21,149 nt of DNA from an uncultured bacterium (GTDB taxonomy: Bacteria > Bacillota > Clostridia > Christensenellales > Borkfalkiaceae), in the NCBI GenBank assembly GCA_934871445.1, contig CAKXBD010000022.1, positions 1 to 21,149 of the forward strand, read 5' to 3'. Made by a program: the position numbers and the translations under genes. Each line of letters begins with the position of its first letter. Within the stretch, counting starts at the first letter, position 1. The notes under the pieces were generated by a model. The model was not told the origin of the DNA and made no database searches. It saw only the letters and a list, made by a program, of their open reading frames with translations. Positions 1 to 7,068 of this stretch are shown piece by piece.

Positions 1-111
1 TTATAGCAGAAAGGTTCCACCTGTTCCCATACCGAACACAGAAGTTAAGCTTTCTTACGCCGAAAGTACTTGTCGGGTCACTGACCGGGAGGATAGGGCA
101 TCGCCACTTTC
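1..111 (+). rRNA. rrf: 5S ribosomal RNA, 5' end missing
   Basis: The conserved 5S core is present: CCATACCGAACAC followed by GAAGTTAAG, then the loop E/helix IV-V region with GGGAGGATAGG. The 3' arm CGCCACTTT of helix I ends near base 110. Its 5' partner arm (AAAGTGGCG-like) is absent, so roughly 8-10 bases lie before the window. The exact 3' end is not certain to within a few bases. It marks the distal end of an rRNA operon. Confidence 0.95.
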
Positions 112-120
112 CATATTTTT

Positions 121-155
121 GAGCTGTGAGTTTTCTCACAGCTCTATTTTTTTTA
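121..155 (+). terminator. Intrinsic terminator of the rRNA operon
   Basis: A perfect 10-bp stem (121-130 with 135-144) with a TTTT loop is followed by a T-rich run (147-155). It sits 10 bases after the 5S RNA, the expected place for the operon terminator. Confidence 0.92.
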
Positions 156-278
156 TTCCGCCTACGCCTTTCTTTCCTATTTTCTCCCTTACTTTTTCTT
201 TTTTGCCGCTTTATTTGCTCTTTTCGTTTGGGAAAATTACTTAATATATAAATTTTGGAAAAATTTTCCATTAAATAC

Positions 279-308
279 TTGTCAAACAGATATATTATGT
301 GATAAAAT
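279..308 (+). promoter_or_regulatory. Candidate sigma-A promoter for the surface protein gene
   Basis: TTGTCA at 279-284 and TAAAAT at 303-308 are separated by 18 nt, in a very AT-rich stretch (about 240-355). The start site would be near 315, giving a leader of about 70 nt. The AT-richness makes alternative boxes possible. Otherwise the stretch from 156 to 383 shows nothing I can name. Confidence 0.5.
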
Positions 309-383
309 ATAAATAAATAGATATATTAATATTTCTATTGAAATAAATCAATAAAAATGTTAAAAAATGGCAAAGGGGAACAA

Positions 384-2117
384 ATGATGAAGGCGGGAAA
401 TAGAAAAAGATATTTTGCAGTTTTATTGGTCGGTATTTTTTTGATTATCTTGTCTTTGGGGATATATTCGCGGAGTAAAAAAGAGGATTATTCTTTCAAA
501 GATAATTACAAAAACGATATTGCTTTTCAGGAATGGAACGGGGAAGGTTTAGGAAACTCAGTCTGTCCGCTTTCTGTGCGGTATTCGGCTGCCGATGAAA
601 CGATAAGTCCGGAAGAGTTTACCATGCGTGCGGGTGCAAGTGTGCGATTGAATACGGTAACGGGACTTCGATTCCGAGCGAACGTTTCTGTCGATTTGGC
701 AGAACGGGTTGCGGCGACGGATTCGGCTTCTTTCGGGATTGTTATTGCACCCGAATTTTATTTTGAAAAAGCGATTGAACTTTCGGGCACTGAGAATGTG
801 GATTATGTTCGTGCCTTGGAAGCGCTGGAAGAAAAATACGAGGCAAAACCTGCTTTGGTTATGGAATGTGACCCCGTGAAGGAGGGGAACGGTTATATTA
901 TTCAAGGCTCTGTGGCAAACATTTTGTACGAAAATACAAATTTGGAGTTTACGGCAGCTGCCTTTATAAAGGAACAATCGGAAAACGGAGAAATAACTTA
1001 TACGTATGCTTCTTATGAAGCGGACGTTCTTTCAATGGGGCGTTCGGTATTTTATGTTTCCGAAGCTGCGCTCAATGATGCGAATGCCAATTATTCCGAC
1101 GGAGAAAAAGAAATTTTACGGGGATTTATCGGTCGCGGAATAGACCATGCGGCGGGGCTTTCCGAAGAAGAATCGGATTCGGTTTCGGAAAGAGAACTCG
1201 AAATTCGGTGGTTAAAACAGCCCGAAACGTCATTGAACATAGGGGAAACGTTTTCTTTATCCGTGGAAACAGATGTTCACTACGGCGAGGAGACAGGGAC
1301 GGGACAATGGTTGAGCATCAATGTTCCCGTCTACTGGAAATCGGATAATTCGTCCATAATTGCCGTTTCACGCGACGGGAAAGTTACGGCTTTACGGGAA
1401 GGCAAGGCAGAGATAACAGCTTGCTTCGGCGAAATTACAGATGTCTGCGAGGTCGTTTGCGCCGCGCTGCCCGAATATACCTGTGAACTTGTAGACACCA
1501 CTCCGTATGGCGTATTGGAAATAGAAAACCCCGTATTGAACGTGCGGGAAGGAGTGCCGTTTGAAACAAAAATCCGCGTAAAGGATTATGAACGCTGCGG
1601 CGAACTCTCCTTTTGGATAAACGGGGAGATTTACACTACGGCAAACGGAGAAATTACATTTTCTTCGACGGTATCGGAAGATACTGTTTTTGAAATTAAA
1701 GACGTATCTTCTTCTTTGGATTATTTTTCGGGATACGGGGCAAATTTGTCGCTCAGCTCTGCGGCAAAAAATTTGAAAAAAATAATACTTCCTGCGAAAG
1801 CGCGCGACGGAAAGGCTGTTACGGGATTAGGAAAAAATTTTTTTAAAAAAGAAATGGCTTTGAAAGAATTGATAATTCCCGAAAGTTATAAAACACTTTC
1901 ACAGACAGGCTTTCAAAATTGTGTTAACTTGGAAATAATTTATTTATATAATACAAACTTGTCGAATATGTCGGGAAATTCGGGAAATTGGTCGGGGTGT
2001 ACCGCCTTACAGAATATTTATGTACCGTCGGAGGCTTTGGAAGAATATAAAGCAAGCAGTTTTTGGACGGCAAGTGGTGCCTGCATTTCAAAAATTCCGA
2101 ACGAAAAAGAGAAATGA
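384..2117 (+). CDS. Membrane-anchored surface protein with BIG2 and leucine-rich-repeat-like domains
   Basis: Predicted extracytoplasmic protein of 577 residues; function unknown. The start was set at the tandem ATG ATG at 384/387 because AAAGGGG (372-378) lies 5-8 nt upstream; an ATG at 357 in the same frame has no such site. One hydrophobic segment near residues 11-30 follows basic residues and has no lipobox or clear cleavage site, so it is probably an uncleaved anchor. Residues about 75-255 form a domain containing GASVRL and GLRFRA, which I recall from other clostridial surface proteins but cannot name. Residues about 273-360 match a bacterial Ig-like group 2 domain (VYWKSDNSSIIAV, then GKVTALREGKAEITA). 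Residues about 480-565 resemble BspA-type LRR_5 repeats (ALKELIIPES, CVNLEIIYLY, CTALQNIYVPS). There is no LPXTG signal. It stands alone behind the rRNA operon, with no clear terminator after it. Confidence 0.85.
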   Translation: MMKAGNRKRYFAVLLVGIFLIILSLGIYSRSKKEDYSFKDNYKNDIAFQEWNGEGLGNSVCPLSVRYSAADETISPEEFTMRAGASVRLNTVTGLRFRANVSVDLAERVAATDSASFGIVIAPEFYFEKAIELSGTENVDYVRALEALEEKYEAKPALVMECDPVKEGNGYIIQGSVANILYENTNLEFTAAAFIKEQSENGEITYTYASYEADVLSMGRSVFYVSEAALNDANANYSDGEKEILRGFIGRGIDHAAGLSEEESDSVSERELEIRWLKQPETSLNIGETFSLSVETDVHYGEETGTGQWLSINVPVYWKSDNSSIIAVSRDGKVTALREGKAEITACFGEITDVCEVVCAALPEYTCELVDTTPYGVLEIENPVLNVREGVPFETKIRVKDYERCGELSFWINGEIYTTANGEITFSSTVSEDTVFEIKDVSSSLDYFSGYGANLSLSSAAKNLKKIILPAKARDGKAVTGLGKNFFKKEMALKELIIPESYKTLSQTGFQNCVNLEIIYLYNTNLSNMSGNSGNWSGCTALQNIYVPSEALEEYKASSFWTASGACISKIPNEKEK

Positions 2118-2149
2118 ACAATTTTTTTGAAATTTTCATTGAATAATGA

Positions 2150-2179
2150 TTGACATTTTCCCTGAAAATACAGTAAAAT
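2150..2179 (+). promoter_or_regulatory. Promoter of the leader ORF / CNNM gene
   Basis: TTGACA at 2150-2155 matches consensus exactly, and TAAAAT at 2174-2179 follows after 18 nt. Transcription would begin near 2186, just before the SD AAGGAG (2197-2202) of the 24-codon ORF. It would meet the terminator at 2285-2325 before reaching the CNNM gene at 2367. Confidence 0.65.
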
Positions 2180-2209
2180 AGTAGTAAGTATTTTTTAAGG
2201 AGACACATT

Positions 2210-2284
2210 GTGGACGCAGACGGCAGTAGTAGGCCCCATTCGCTTTTTACTTTCGTTTTGATTTCATTGGAATTACCGATTTGA
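2210..2284 (+). CDS. Putative 24-residue leader peptide upstream of the CNNM gene
   Basis: A GTG-initiated ORF begins 7 nt after a full AAGGAG site (2197-2202) and reads MDADGSSRPHSLFTFVLISL then ELPI before TGA. It has an acidic, polar head with SSRP and a hydrophobic tail. From memory, similar heads (M-D-x-D-G-S-S) occur at the N-terminus of CNNM/HlyC-type proteins in clostridia; here the real downstream protein starts differently (MIGAVILQIV). The stop codon abuts the 5' arm of an intrinsic terminator, so a ribosome translating it would cover that arm. It could be an attenuation leader, a duplicated N-terminal remnant, or a small membrane peptide. Translation is not proven. Confidence 0.5.
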   Translation: MDADGSSRPHSLFTFVLISLELPI

Positions 2285-2325
2285 GCATAACTTGTACGCT
2301 GTCAGCGTACGGGTTATGCCTTTTT
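2285..2325 (+). terminator. Strong intrinsic terminator between leader ORF and CNNM gene
   Basis: The arms 2285-2300 and 2304-2319 pair over 16 bp (two G-U pairs) around a 3-nt loop, followed by CTTTTTGTATTT. The structure is only 42 nt upstream of the CNNM start and no second promoter is visible between them, so read-through or regulated antitermination is implied. Confidence 0.85.
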
Positions 2326-2366
2326 GTATTTCAGAGTTTTTTAGGAGATTAAAACGGAGTTAATTT

Positions 2367-3704
2367 ATGATTGGAGCAGTTATTTTACAAATAGTACTTA
2401 TATTTCTCAATGCGATTTTCGCGAGCGCGGAAATTGCGGTAATTTCTACAAATGAAACGAAATTGCAAAAGATGTCGGAAAAGGGGGATCGACGGGCAAA
2501 GCGTCTTGTAAAATTGACGTCTCAGCCTGCGCGCTTTTTATCTACCATACAGGTTGCAATCACGTTAGCCGGTTTCTTGGGCAGTGCATTTGCGGCGGAT
2601 AATTTCGCGGAACCGTTGGTGGAAGCATTGGTCGGAGCGGGTGTACCCATTCCCCGCAGCGTTCTCAATTCCGTATGCGTAGTGTTGATTACGTTGATTT
2701 TGTCGTATTTCAGTATCGTTTTCGGGGAATTGGTTCCCAAGCGTATCGCCATGAAACGAGCGGAAAGTTTATCCTTAAAACTTTCGGGAATTTTACGGTT
2801 CGTATCTGTTATCTTCGCGCCCATTGTGTGGCTCCTTACAGTTTCCACGAACGGCCTTTTGAAATTGATGGGAATTAATCCGGTAGAGGACGGCGAGGAA
2901 GTAACGGAAGAAGAAATTATGATGATGGCGGAAGCCGGCAGTGAAAAGGGTTCGATAGACAGCGAAGAAAACGAATTCATTAAAAACGTGTTTGAGTTCA
3001 AGGAACAGACGGTCGGAGAAGTATGCACGCACCGCAAGGATACAGACCTTTTGTTTTTGGACGAAAGCGACGAGGTATGGAAAGAACGAATTCAATCGAC
3101 CCGTCACACTTATTATCCCATTTGCGGCAAGGATATCGACGATATTGCGGGGGTTCTTTCCACCAAGGATTATTTCCGCCTGAACGATCAATCGCGGGGA
3201 AACGTCATGAAGCGCGCGGTTTCTCCCCCCGTGTTCGTCACGGAAAACACGCCTGCAAATACGCTGTTTTATAAGATGAAGATTACCCGCGAATATTTCG
3301 CGGTAGTCGTGGACGAATACGGCGGAATGAGCGGTATCGTCACTATGCACGACCTTTTGGAGCTTCTCGTGGGCGAGCTTACGGAAAAGGACGATAAAGC
3401 GGAATATGAAATTATCCGTCTCAGCGAAAACGAGTGGGAGATTACCGGTCTTGCGCCTATCGATAAGGTAGAAGAAGCTTTGGGAATCAAATTCCCCGAG
3501 GAGGAAAGCGAGCATTTTGAGACTTTCGGGGGATATGTTTGCGGTATGATGGGAACTTTGCCCGAAGACGGTTCCACCTTTGAATTGAGTACCGATTTCA
3601 TGAATATCCGCGTTCTGTCCGTACAGGAGCGTTGTATCAAAAAAGTAGTCGTCACGCTGCCCGAAAAGAAAGCGGAAGAAGAAAAAGAAAAGGAAAAAGA
3701 ATAA
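2367..3704 (+). CDS. CNNM/CorC (HlyC-type) family membrane protein with CBS pair
   Basis: A 445-residue protein of the family annotated as hemolysin or CorC/HlyC; characterised bacterial CNNM homologues act in Mg2+ or other divalent cation export. Residues 1-190 are the DUF21/CNNM transmembrane domain (ILQIVLIFLNAIFASAEIAV, FLSTIQVAITLAGFLGSAFA, FGELVPKRIA are family hallmarks). Residues about 205-330 are a CBS pair (EYFAVVVDEYGGMSGIVTMH in the second CBS). Residues about 345-430 are the CorC_HlyC C-terminal domain. The tail is a run of Glu/Lys. The start ATG has CGGAG 7 nt upstream (2355-2359). Length is normal for the family. The gene is preceded by a leader with its own promoter, small ORF and terminator, hinting at regulated expression. 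The ion transported is not evident from sequence. Confidence 0.92.
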   Translation: MIGAVILQIVLIFLNAIFASAEIAVISTNETKLQKMSEKGDRRAKRLVKLTSQPARFLSTIQVAITLAGFLGSAFAADNFAEPLVEALVGAGVPIPRSVLNSVCVVLITLILSYFSIVFGELVPKRIAMKRAESLSLKLSGILRFVSVIFAPIVWLLTVSTNGLLKLMGINPVEDGEEVTEEEIMMMAEAGSEKGSIDSEENEFIKNVFEFKEQTVGEVCTHRKDTDLLFLDESDEVWKERIQSTRHTYYPICGKDIDDIAGVLSTKDYFRLNDQSRGNVMKRAVSPPVFVTENTPANTLFYKMKITREYFAVVVDEYGGMSGIVTMHDLLELLVGELTEKDDKAEYEIIRLSENEWEITGLAPIDKVEEALGIKFPEEESEHFETFGGYVCGMMGTLPEDGSTFELSTDFMNIRVLSVQERCIKKVVVTLPEKKAEEEKEKEKE

Positions 3705-3720
3705 CAAAGAAATCGATTCT

Positions 3721-3747
3721 GCCCGGACGAAAAAAGTCCGGGCTTTC
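3721..3747 (+). terminator. Intrinsic terminator after CNNM gene
   Basis: GCCCGGAC (3721-3728) pairs perfectly with GTCCGGGC (3736-3743) across a purine loop, then a short TTT. The T tract is weak, but position and GC-rich stem fit termination. Confidence 0.75.
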
Positions 3748-3774
3748 CATATTGTGTGAAAGCGGCGGATATGC

Positions 3775-3802
3775 TTGACAAAACGGGAAAAATCGTTATA
3801 AT
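3775..3802 (+). promoter_or_regulatory. Near-consensus sigma-A promoter of the manA-ROK operon
   Basis: TTGACA (3775-3780) and TATAAT (3797-3802) are both perfect, with a 16-nt spacer. The start site should be near 3809, giving a leader of about 20 nt that contains the CGGAGG site. I see no operator palindrome. Confidence 0.9.
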
Positions 3803-3829
3803 GATAGAAAAACGTTTCGGAGGAAAAAA

Positions 3830-4759
3830 ATGATAAAACTTTTTCCCGTGCTCAAAGATTATCTGTGGGGCGGATATAAATTGAAGGGACTTTTCGGCCG
3901 GGATAACGGCGGAAAGAAAATTAGCGAGAGTTGGGAAGTCTCCGTTCATCCCGACGGTCCGAGCCGCTGTAAAGACGGCAGATTTTTTCCCGAATATATC
4001 GCGGAAAATCCTGTTGCCGTGGATAAGAAAAGTTCTGCTTTTCCCGTACTCATCAAATATATCGACGCTGCGCAGAATCTGTCCGTTCAGGTTCATCCCG
4101 ACGACGAATACGCGCGGCGGGTGGAGAACGATAACGGAAAAACGGAAATGTGGTATATCTTGCAGGCGGACGAAAGGGCCGGAATTTATTGCGGCTTTTC
4201 GAGAAATACTTCCCGCGAGGAGTTTTTGGATAAAGTCAAGGAAGGAACTGTAGAGGAGCTTTTGAACTTTATCCCCGTAAAAGCGGGCGACTGCTTCCTC
4301 ATCAAGGCGGGTACCGTACACGCCATAGGTGCGGGCTGCGTCATTTGCGAAGTTCAGCAGAGCAGTAACGTAACTTACCGCGTATACGATTATAACCGCC
4401 GCGGAGCGGACGGAAAACTCAGACCCTTACATATCGATAAAGCGGTAGACGTCATACATTTCGGTGCCTTTCGCGACGAAACGGCGAGCGGGCAGCCCGA
4501 ACCCTTTGAGGGAGGTACACTGCGCCTTTTGACACAATGTAAATATTTCCGTTGCAGGGAGCTTCTTTTGGATGGAGAATTTTCCGAAAAGAACGAGACT
4601 TCTTTTACAGCGGTAAACGTATTGAGCGGCGAAGGAAAAATTGACGGAGAAGCCTTCTCGGCGGGAGACAGCTTCTTTATTCCCTGCGGAGAAGTCTATT
4701 CTCTGACGGGAAAAGCAAAAATTATTCTGACGGCGGAAAACGAAGGAGGACAGTTATGA
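3830..4759 (+). CDS. manA: Mannose-6-phosphate isomerase, class I
   Basis: Cytosolic zinc enzyme interconverting mannose 6-phosphate and fructose 6-phosphate. The 309-residue length fits the short Firmicutes type. The N-terminus FPVLKDYLWGGYKL and the metal-site motifs are present: Q87 and H89 in SVQVHPDD, E106 in GKTEMWYI, and H164 in KAGTVHAIGAG, the expected four zinc ligands. The C-terminal cupin half follows (residues about 230-309). The start has CGGAGG 6 nt upstream. The stop overlaps the ROK kinase start as ATGA, so the two are translationally coupled. The context fits hexose or mannose use, though ManA also supplies mannose 6-phosphate for glycan precursors. Confidence 0.95.
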   Translation: MIKLFPVLKDYLWGGYKLKGLFGRDNGGKKISESWEVSVHPDGPSRCKDGRFFPEYIAENPVAVDKKSSAFPVLIKYIDAAQNLSVQVHPDDEYARRVENDNGKTEMWYILQADERAGIYCGFSRNTSREEFLDKVKEGTVEELLNFIPVKAGDCFLIKAGTVHAIGAGCVICEVQQSSNVTYRVYDYNRRGADGKLRPLHIDKAVDVIHFGAFRDETASGQPEPFEGGTLRLLTQCKYFRCRELLLDGEFSEKNETSFTAVNVLSGEGKIDGEAFSAGDSFFIPCGEVYSLTGKAKIILTAENEGGQL

Positions 4760-5715
4760 ATTATTACGCGGGAATCGATTTGGGCGGAACCTTCGTCAAA
4801 TGCGGAATTGTGGACGAAGAGGGGAATATTCTCTGCAAAGATAAAATTCCGACGGGAAAAGATCGTCCCTATCCTGCGATTGCGGCCGATATGGCGGATT
4901 TGGTCCTTCGGCTCGCGGACAGAGTCGGAGTCAGCCGCGCGGAATTGAAAGCAATCGGAATCGGGGCGCCGGGAACGATAGACAGTCAGAACGGCGTGAT
5001 CGTTTACAGCAACAATATCAGTTGGAAAAACGTTCCCTTGTGCAGGGAGCTTCGCGAGGCGCTCAGTCTGCCCGTCTATATCACGAATGACGCCAATGCG
5101 GCGGCGCTCGGCGAGAATTTCTGCGGCGCAGGGAAAAAATATTCGTCCATGATTTTGGTGACTTTGGGAACGGGAGTCGGCGGCGGAATCGTGATCGACG
5201 GAAAATTGTTTGAAGGAAACCGTTCGGCCGGCGCGGAAATCGGCCATGAAGTCATTCGGATCGGCGGCGCGAAATGTACATGCGGCCGGCGCGGTTGTTT
5301 TGAGGCTTACGCTTCGGCGACGGCGCTGATTTCCCAAACCAAGCGCATGATGGAAAGACATCCGGACAGCGCGCTGTGGAGAGTTGCGGGTACCTTGGAA
5401 AACGTGGACGGAAAGACGGCGTTCGATGCCATGCGCGCGGGGGATAAATACGCGAAAAGAGTCGTTTCCGAATATATCCGCTATCTGGCGGAGGGAATTA
5501 CGAATTTGGCGAATGTGTTCCGTCCGGAAGCTGTTTTGCTGGGCGGCGGAGTATGTGCCGAGGGAGACGCACTTTTGAAGCCCCTTAAACGCAGAGTGAA
5601 ACGGTTGCTGTTCGGTGGAAGCGATTATGCCCCTGTCGAAATCTGTGTAGCGGGACTGAAAAACGACGCGGGAGTATGCGGGGCCGCTCGTTTGGCGATG
5701 CTGAAAAGGCAGTAA
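4756..5715 (+). CDS. ROK-family sugar kinase, probably glucokinase
   Basis: A 319-residue ROK kinase that phosphorylates a hexose with ATP. Visible signatures are the phosphate-binding DLGGT (8-12), the catalytic Asp in TNDANAAALGE (D112), the glycine-rich LGTGVGGG, and the ROK zinc site H164 with C174, C176 and C181 (GHE...CTCGRRGCFEAYAS). An intact zinc motif argues for an active kinase rather than a repressor, and there is no N-terminal DNA-binding domain. Start codon is shared with the manA stop (ATGA). Pairing with manA could mean glucose, mannose or fructose as substrate; glucokinase is the family default and substrate is not provable here. Confidence 0.9.
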   Translation: MNYYAGIDLGGTFVKCGIVDEEGNILCKDKIPTGKDRPYPAIAADMADLVLRLADRVGVSRAELKAIGIGAPGTIDSQNGVIVYSNNISWKNVPLCRELREALSLPVYITNDANAAALGENFCGAGKKYSSMILVTLGTGVGGGIVIDGKLFEGNRSAGAEIGHEVIRIGGAKCTCGRRGCFEAYASATALISQTKRMMERHPDSALWRVAGTLENVDGKTAFDAMRAGDKYAKRVVSEYIRYLAEGITNLANVFRPEAVLLGGGVCAEGDALLKPLKRRVKRLLFGGSDYAPVEICVAGLKNDAGVCGAARLAMLKRQ

Positions 5716-5751
5716 CAGCATGGGCAGGTATGCGATGAAATAATGTCAATG

Positions 5752-5785
5752 AAAAATACGGCACAGCAATACGCTGTGCCGTATT
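5752..5785 (-). terminator. Terminator of the minus-strand small gene, possibly bidirectional
   Basis: A 13-bp perfect stem (5755-5767 with 5773-5785, loop AATAC). Read on the minus strand it ends in TATTTTT, so it terminates transcription from the Cys-rich gene. On the plus strand no T tract follows, but it may still stop the ROK transcript. Bases 5786-5868 hold nothing I can recognise. Confidence 0.8.
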
Positions 5786-5868
5786 CGTTGCTGGCAATCT
5801 GCCGATTTTATCCGCGAGCCGTTCCTCGTCGAGTTGTACCGAATAGAGGACGGTTCGGATTTTTTGGC

Positions 5869-6075
5869 TCAGTTGCAGCCGCACCCGCATCCGCACGAAG
5901 GGGTGAGGATCGCGGAAAGCGTTCCGTTCTTATACAGGCAATAGAGGAGCGCGAGAATGATGGGCAGACCACAGCCGCTCAAAATACCGTCACTGAAACA
6001 TCCGTCTTTCGAGCCTAAAACGAGCAACGCAATGAGAATCCAAAGGGTGGTGTTACCCTGTGTGCAGCAATTCAT
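5869..6075 (-). CDS. Small Cys-rich membrane protein, function unknown
   Basis: A 68-residue protein with its own strong AGGAGG site (6086-6091 on the plus coordinates) 10 nt before the ATG, and a dedicated terminator. It begins MNCCTQGN, has a hydrophobic segment (LWILIALLVLG, about 11-21), a central GCFSDGILSGCGLPI, a second hydrophobic segment (IILALLYCLY, about 39-48) and a tail PSCGCGCGCN. Ten Cys in 68 residues and the alternating Cys-Gly tail suggest metal or thiol chemistry, but I do not recognise a characterised family. No clear promoter is visible upstream. It is transcribed against both neighbours. Confidence 0.75.
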   Translation of the reverse strand: MNCCTQGNTTLWILIALLVLGSKDGCFSDGILSGCGLPIILALLYCLYKNGTLSAILTPSCGCGCGCN

Positions 6076-6099
6076 AAAATAAAAACCTCCTGTGTTTTC

Positions 6100-6150
6100 A
6101 CCGCAGGGGATATGTAAAATCGACTCCGAAAGAGAGAAATGGCCTGCGGT
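6100..6150. repeat. Inverted repeat in the divergent intergenic region
   Basis: ACCGCAGG (6100-6107) is repeated inverted as CCTGCGGT (6143-6150), 35 nt apart. On the plus strand the right arm is followed by TTTTATCTTT. It lies in the 5' region of the minus-strand small gene, so it could be a leader hairpin of that mRNA or an operator. The rest of 6076-6377 holds only the panT-side promoter and a leader without recognised structure. Confidence 0.4.
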
Positions 6151-6217
6151 TTTATCTTTCTATTACATAGTATTACGGACAGGGGAAAAAATGTTCCGAT
6201 TTTCTTCTTTTATTTTG

Positions 6218-6246
6218 TTGCCAGAAAAGAAAAAATGCGGTATAAT
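6218..6246 (+). promoter_or_regulatory. Promoter for the pantothenate transporter/coaX genes
   Basis: TTGCCA (6218-6223) and TATAAT (6241-6246) with a 17-nt spacer. The start site would be near 6253, leaving a leader of about 125 nt before the ATG at 6378. I looked for TPP, FMN and similar riboswitch cores in the leader and saw none. Confidence 0.75.
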
Positions 6247-6377
6247 AATAAAGATATTTTTCCGCGGGCGGATACGCATCGATTTTGCGGTCTGACTCAC
6301 TTTGCCGGAAAGTATACATATTTTTTATTTGTCACGGGTATCTTTCGGTCGTGGAAGAACTCGATGGAGGCATTTTC

Positions 6378-7004
6378 ATGAAAAGCAACCGTTTCTTTAC
6401 GGCGAGAACGATAGCGTATCTTGCCGTTTTGATTGCACTCGTCGTCGTTTTGCAGCTGTTTGCAAGCGCGATCCCTATGTTCGGCGTCACGCTGAATTTC
6501 AGTCTTATCCCCATCGTGCTTGCGGGGATCTTTTTCGGGGCATACGGCGGCGGATTGGTCGGATTGATTTCGGGGCTCGTCACCTTTATCACGACGGCGG
6601 TCATGGGGCGGGAACCGTTCACTGCGTTTCTGTTTCAGGCAAGTCCCGTCGTTTTAACGATCGTATGTATCGGAAAAACGACGCTCGCGGGAGTCGTCGC
6701 CGGAATACTGTATCGGGCGATCGGAAAAAAGAACGAACGAATTGCTGCTTATGTCGCCGCGCTTACCGTGTCGGTCGTGAATACGGGAATCTATCTGCTG
6801 GGTATGGTGATCATGAAAAACGACGTCGCTTCGTTTTTGGGCACGGAAGCAACCGCAGGAGTTGTATTCGTGACGGTATTCGGTCTGATTTGGCTGAACT
6901 TTGTTTTGGAAATCGTCGTCAATTTGTTGATAGCGCCCGCTTTGTATCGCATCGTATCGGTGATAGAAAAAACGGCGGGGAGAAAGAACGGAAAAACCGC
7001 TTAA
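6378..7004 (+). CDS. ECF transporter S component, probably pantothenate (PanT-like)
   Basis: A 208-residue integral membrane protein with about six hydrophobic segments. It has the family's first helix and loop (TIAYLAVLIALVVVLQLF), NFSLIPIVLAGIFFGAYGGG, typical of S components that bind a vitamin and dock on a shared EcfAA'T module. No ECF ATPase or T subunit is in the window, which fits a group II system. The substrate is inferred from the next gene, pantothenate kinase coaX; FolT, ThiT or other vitamin specificity is not excluded by sequence alone. The start was set at 6378 because GGAGG (6366-6370) is 7 nt upstream; an upstream in-frame extension to 6285 lacks an RBS and hydrophobic signature. 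Confidence 0.85.
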   Translation: MKSNRFFTARTIAYLAVLIALVVVLQLFASAIPMFGVTLNFSLIPIVLAGIFFGAYGGGLVGLISGLVTFITTAVMGREPFTAFLFQASPVVLTIVCIGKTTLAGVVAGILYRAIGKKNERIAAYVAALTVSVVNTGIYLLGMVIMKNDVASFLGTEATAGVVFVTVFGLIWLNFVLEIVVNLLIAPALYRIVSVIEKTAGRKNGKTA

Positions 7005-7068
7005 AACCGAAAAAGGAGAAAATCGTCTGAGTAGGGCACGTTTGCCCAAAGACAGCGCATCGAATAAA

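Noticed and set aside
2118..2149. Terminator after the surface protein gene
   Set aside because: Only short AT-rich stems (5 bp) without a convincing T tract could be drawn.
2186..2366. Mn2+ (yybP-ykoY) or Mg2+ (M-box) riboswitch ahead of the CNNM gene
   Set aside because: The conserved cores of these classes were not found by eye; the region is better explained by a short ORF plus terminator.
3269..4321. Minus-strand open frame (350 codons) across the CNNM end and manA
   Set aside because: It spans a terminator and a consensus promoter of the real genes and shows no protein-like features.
4696..5721. Minus-strand open frame (341 codons) opposite the ROK kinase
   Set aside because: Antisense of a gene with complete ROK signatures; no SD or domain.
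5585..5896. Minus-strand open frame (103 codons) overlapping the ROK end and the small Cys-rich gene
   Set aside because: It crosses the terminator and two real genes; no SD and no recognised motif.
6253..6377. TPP or other vitamin riboswitch in the S-component leader
   Set aside because: No CUGAGA-type or other known core could be found.
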